From Maritimibacter alkaliphilus HTCC2654 (GTDB lineage: Bacteria > Pseudomonadota > Alphaproteobacteria > Rhodobacterales > Rhodobacteraceae), in the NCBI RefSeq assembly GCF_000152805.1, contig NZ_CH902578.1, positions 1,666,231 through 1,730,230 of the forward strand: a stretch of DNA of 64,000 nucleotides. Direction: 5' to 3'. The notes beneath the pieces were generated by a model, which was not told the DNA's origin, searched no databases, and was given only the letters and a program-made list of their open reading frames with translations. The position numbers were made by a program, and so were the translations under genes. Of this stretch, positions 61,529-64,000 are shown in pieces; the first letter of the stretch is position 1; the number at the start of each line of letters is the position of its first letter.

Positions 61529-62539
61529 ATGAAAAGACGGAATCTGTTTGGCGCACTGGGTGGCGCCCTTCTGGGGGCGACCCTGTTCGCGGGTTCGGCG
61601 ACGGCATTCCAACCGCCCACGAAGGAGCTTGAACAGGTCCATGTCGGCGTCCTGCTCAATGGCACTGCCAGCTGGGAAATGCAGGTCATCAAGGATATGG
61701 GGCTGGACGAAGAGAACGGCTTCGAACTGGTGCTCAAGGACGTGTCGGGCAAGCAGGCGAGCCATGTGGCCCTGATGTCCGGCGATGTCGATATCGTGCT
61801 GTCGGATTTCGTCTGGGTCGCGTCGCTGCGCGCTTCGGGCGAGAAATTCACGGCCGTGCCGCATTCCTACGCGGTCGGCGGGCTGATGGTGTCGCCCGAC
61901 GGCCCGATCGCATCCATCACCGATCTGCCCGGCAAGACCATCGGGATCGCGGGCGGCCCGGTCGACAAAAGCTGGGTCATCCTTCAGGCCTATTACATGG
62001 CCGAAACCGGCGAGACACTGGCCGACAAGGTGACGGCTCGCTTCGGCGCCCCGCCCCTTATCAACGAATTGCTGACCGAGGGGCAGATCGACGCCTCGCT
62101 CAACTTCTGGCACTTCAACGCACGGGCGAAAGCCGGCGGTGCCGAAGAGCTGATTTCGGTCGATACCATGATGACCGAAATGGGGATCGAGAACCGTCCG
62201 CCGCTGCTGGCTTGGGTGTTCAGGGACGAGACCGCCGCCAAGAAGCGCCGCGCGATCAAAGCGTTCCTCGACGCCTCATTCGCCGCCAAGGCGATCCTGC
62301 TGGAAGATGACGAAGTCTGGGAAGGTCTGCGCGAAAAAATGCGCGCCACGGATGACGACGCGTTGTTCACGGCGCTGCGCGACGACTACCGCGCCGGCAT
62401 CCTGCGCAGCTACGACGACGAAACCATTGCGGCTGCGGCCGCGTCCTTCGCCATCATGGCCGAGCACGGAGGCCCCGACCTTGTCGGCGAAAGCACGGAG
62501 ATGGACCCGGGCACGTTCTGGTCCGGCTATAGCCACTAG
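61529..62539 (+). CDS. SsuA/TauA-like ABC substrate-binding protein
   Basis: 336 residues from the ATG at 61529, with a signal peptide (MKRRNLFGALGGALLGATLFAGSATA). The type II binding fold resembles NMT1/SsuA-type proteins: VGVLLNGTASWEMQVIKDMG, DVDIVLSDFVWVASLRASGE, and LPGKTIGIAGGPVDKSWV. It captures a small organic substrate for the downstream permease and ATPase; the substrate is unknown. GGGAGGAGAAGCAGGG precedes the start. Its position beside a PQQ cluster raises roles in that system. Confidence 0.86.
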   Translation: MKRRNLFGALGGALLGATLFAGSATAFQPPTKELEQVHVGVLLNGTASWEMQVIKDMGLDEENGFELVLKDVSGKQASHVALMSGDVDIVLSDFVWVASLRASGEKFTAVPHSYAVGGLMVSPDGPIASITDLPGKTIGIAGGPVDKSWVILQAYYMAETGETLADKVTARFGAPPLINELLTEGQIDASLNFWHFNARAKAGGAEELISVDTMMTEMGIENRPPLLAWVFRDETAAKKRRAIKAFLDASFAAKAILLEDDEVWEGLREKMRATDDDALFTALRDDYRAGILRSYDDETIAAAAASFAIMAEHGGPDLVGESTEMDPGTFWSGYSH

Positions 62540-62553
62540 GACAACAGGCGGAC

Positions 62554-63330
62554 ATGGCTGAGGCCGGGCGCAAGCCCAGATCGACACGTCGGTGGGCGGA
62601 ATGGGCATCGTTGCCCCTCCTCCTCCTGCTTTGGCAAGTGGCGGCGATGCTCGTCGCCCACCGGCTGTTCCCGACCCCCGTGGTCGTTTTTGGCGAGCTC
62701 TACGATCTGGCCGCGCACGGGTCGCTGATCGCGGATGTCACCAAGACGCTCGGGCGCGCCGTTCTTGCGTTCTTCGCGGCGATGACGATGGGGGTCGTGA
62801 TCGGCGGTGCGCTGGGTCGGTTCGCATGGGCCGACGGATTGTTCGGCAACTGGATCCTGATCGGGCTGAACATCCCCGCCATCGTCGTGGCGATCACCTG
62901 TTACATCTGGCTCGGACTGACCGAGTTCGCCCTGATCCTCGCCGTGGTCATCAACAAGACGCCCCTGGTGGCGGTGAACATGCGCGAAGGCGTGCGCGCG
63001 CTGGATCACGGGCTGGCCGAACTGGCCAAGGTCTACAGGGTCGGGTTCTGGCGCCGGGTGAACAAGTTCATCATCCCGCAACTCATGCCCTACGTGCTGA
63101 CCGCCGCGCGCACGGGGCTTTCGCTGATCTGGAAAATCGTGCTCGTCTTCGAGGTGCTGGGAAGCGATGGGGGCGTCGGGTTCCGCATCGGCATCTTCTT
63201 TCAACACTTCGACATGAAAGGCATACTGGCCTACACGCTCGCCTTCATGGCGGTGGTGATCTTGATTGAATATGGCGTCATGCGCCCGTTGGAACACAGG
63301 GTACTCGGATGGCGTCCGGCGCGGAACTGA
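62554..63330 (+). CDS. SsuC-like ABC permease
   Basis: 258 residues with six membrane helices, such as WASLPLLLLLWQVAAMLVAH and AVLAFFAAMTMGVVIGGALG. The cytoplasmic EAA loop (AELAKVYRVGFWRRVNKFIIPQLMPYV, in part RVGFWRRVNKFIIPQLMPYV) is the ATPase contact. It is the channel of an importer with the binding protein 14 bp upstream and the ATPase overlapping its 3' end by 22 bp. Confidence 0.9.
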   Translation: MAEAGRKPRSTRRWAEWASLPLLLLLWQVAAMLVAHRLFPTPVVVFGELYDLAAHGSLIADVTKTLGRAVLAFFAAMTMGVVIGGALGRFAWADGLFGNWILIGLNIPAIVVAITCYIWLGLTEFALILAVVINKTPLVAVNMREGVRALDHGLAELAKVYRVGFWRRVNKFIIPQLMPYVLTAARTGLSLIWKIVLVFEVLGSDGGVGFRIGIFFQHFDMKGILAYTLAFMAVVILIEYGVMRPLEHRVLGWRPARN

Positions 63331-64000
63331 AAGCGGATATCGCGGAAAAAAGCTTCGGGCAGAACACGCTGTTCGAGGGGCTTCGCATCGAGGTGCCGGC
63401 AGGACAGGTTGTGGCGCTGATCGGCCCGTCCGGGGTCGGCAAATCCACCGTGCTCAGGATGATCGCGGGCATCGACACGGCGTATGAGGGGCGCATTCTG
63501 GTGGACGGGGTCGCGCCATCCGCCGCCGAGGTGCCGGGCTTCGTCTTTCAGGACCCGCGCCTTCTGCCTTGGGAAACGGCGTTGGGGAACCTGCTGGCGG
63601 TGAAACCAGACCTGCCCCCCGACGAGGGCCGCAAGCTGCTTGCCGCCGTGGGGCTGGAGGCGGCGGCCGATCTGCGCCCGGCGGAACTGTCCGGCGGGAT
63701 GCAGCGCCGCGTGGCCCTTGCACGAGCCTTGGCCGTATCCTCGCGGCTCTTGCTGCTGGACGAGCCTTTCGTCTCGATCGACCGGAAGCTGGCGATGGAG
63801 CTTTGGGCCCTGCTCGCCGGTGTCGTGGACCGCTTCGGGCCGACTGTCATTTTGGTGACCCACGATCCCTATGACGCCGCGGCCCTTGCGGATCGCGTGA
63901 TTACCCTTCGCGGGCGACCGGCGAAACTGGTCGATGACACGATGCTGGACGTGCCGCGCGCGGACCGTCAGGATGACCTCGTCGCCAAGATCGCGCGCGA
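63309..64000 (+). CDS. SsuB-like ABC ATPase, truncated by window end
   Basis: 230 residues are visible; the frame is open at 64000. Walker A is IGPSGVGKSTVLRMIAG, Q-loop VFQDPRLLPWE, signature ELSGGMQRRVALARAL, Walker B LLLLDEPFVSID, H-loop ILVTHDPYDAAAL. This is the nucleotide-binding subunit of the SsuABC-like importer. The ATG at 63309 overlaps the permease end by 22 bp in another frame. The gene continues beyond the window. Confidence 0.9.
   Translation, partial: MASGAELKADIAEKSFGQNTLFEGLRIEVPAGQVVALIGPSGVGKSTVLRMIAGIDTAYEGRILVDGVAPSAAEVPGFVFQDPRLLPWETALGNLLAVKPDLPPDEGRKLLAAVGLEAAADLRPAELSGGMQRRVALARALAVSSRLLLLDEPFVSIDRKLAMELWALLAGVVDRFGPTVILVTHDPYDAAALADRVITLRGRPAKLVDDTMLDVPRADRQDDLVAKIAR

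Overview
The window reads as chromosomal DNA of a high-GC alphaproteobacterium, most likely a member of the Rhodobacterales/Roseobacter group. The evidence is the ccr-ecm pair of the ethylmalonyl-CoA pathway, LuxI/LuxR quorum sensing, a TRAP uptake system beside a box-type benzoyl-CoA cluster, and a PQQ-linked catabolism cluster. No tRNA, rRNA, insertion sequence, prophage or CRISPR array was seen. About 60 protein genes fill the window, many overlapping their neighbour by 1-26 bases.

Layout. 1-8.1 kb holds a glutaredoxin-MauE fusion and a DUF305 membrane protein behind a CueR-like palindrome, then gltX, a small zinc protease, DUF1801, a Tat-exported metallo-beta-lactamase-fold protein, trpA, an SDR oxidoreductase and a RecD-like helicase. 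8.2-10.5 kb holds luxI and luxR split by a divergent HbpS/GlcG-like gene. 10.7-16.7 kb holds ccr, an acyltransferase, a small secreted protein, ecm and an H-NS-like gene. 16.8-20.1 kb holds an aldo/keto reductase and an ABC system of MlaC-like protein, ATPase and FtsX-type permease. 20.3-24.0 kb holds a Pat-type lysine acetyltransferase followed by an HDAC-family deacetylase.

24.1-41.8 kb is one aromatic-catabolism block, all on the minus strand: boxR, a hotdog thioesterase, boxA, a 54-residue Cys-rich protein, boxB, boxC, DUF309, an alpha/beta hydrolase, benzoate-CoA ligase, DUF4863, an acyl-CoA dehydrogenase, a feruloyl-CoA-synthase-like ligase, a MarR regulator, a crotonase and a TRAP transporter. 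Repeated TGCA-N6-TGCA sites mark the probable BoxR promoters. A second shared sequence lies upstream of both the crotonase and the TRAP genes and is a good candidate for the MarR operator. Together these suggest uptake of a phenylpropanoid acid, CoA activation, side-chain shortening to benzoyl-CoA, and aerobic epoxidation and ring opening. The acetylation pair next door could switch the benzoate-CoA ligase, which carries the PX4GK target motif.

42.2-57.5 kb is an exopolysaccharide cluster: flippase, polymerase, tyrosine autokinase, priming sugar transferase, three glycosyltransferases, pyruvyl transferase, a FemAB/GNAT-like protein, a GINT-like protein and a secreted glycoside hydrolase. 58.0-64.0 kb carries PQQ-associated genes (ABC-2 permease, periplasmic binding protein, YVTN propeller, cupredoxin-like protein) but no cognate ATPase. 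It ends in a divergent SsuABC-like importer whose ATPase is cut by the window end.
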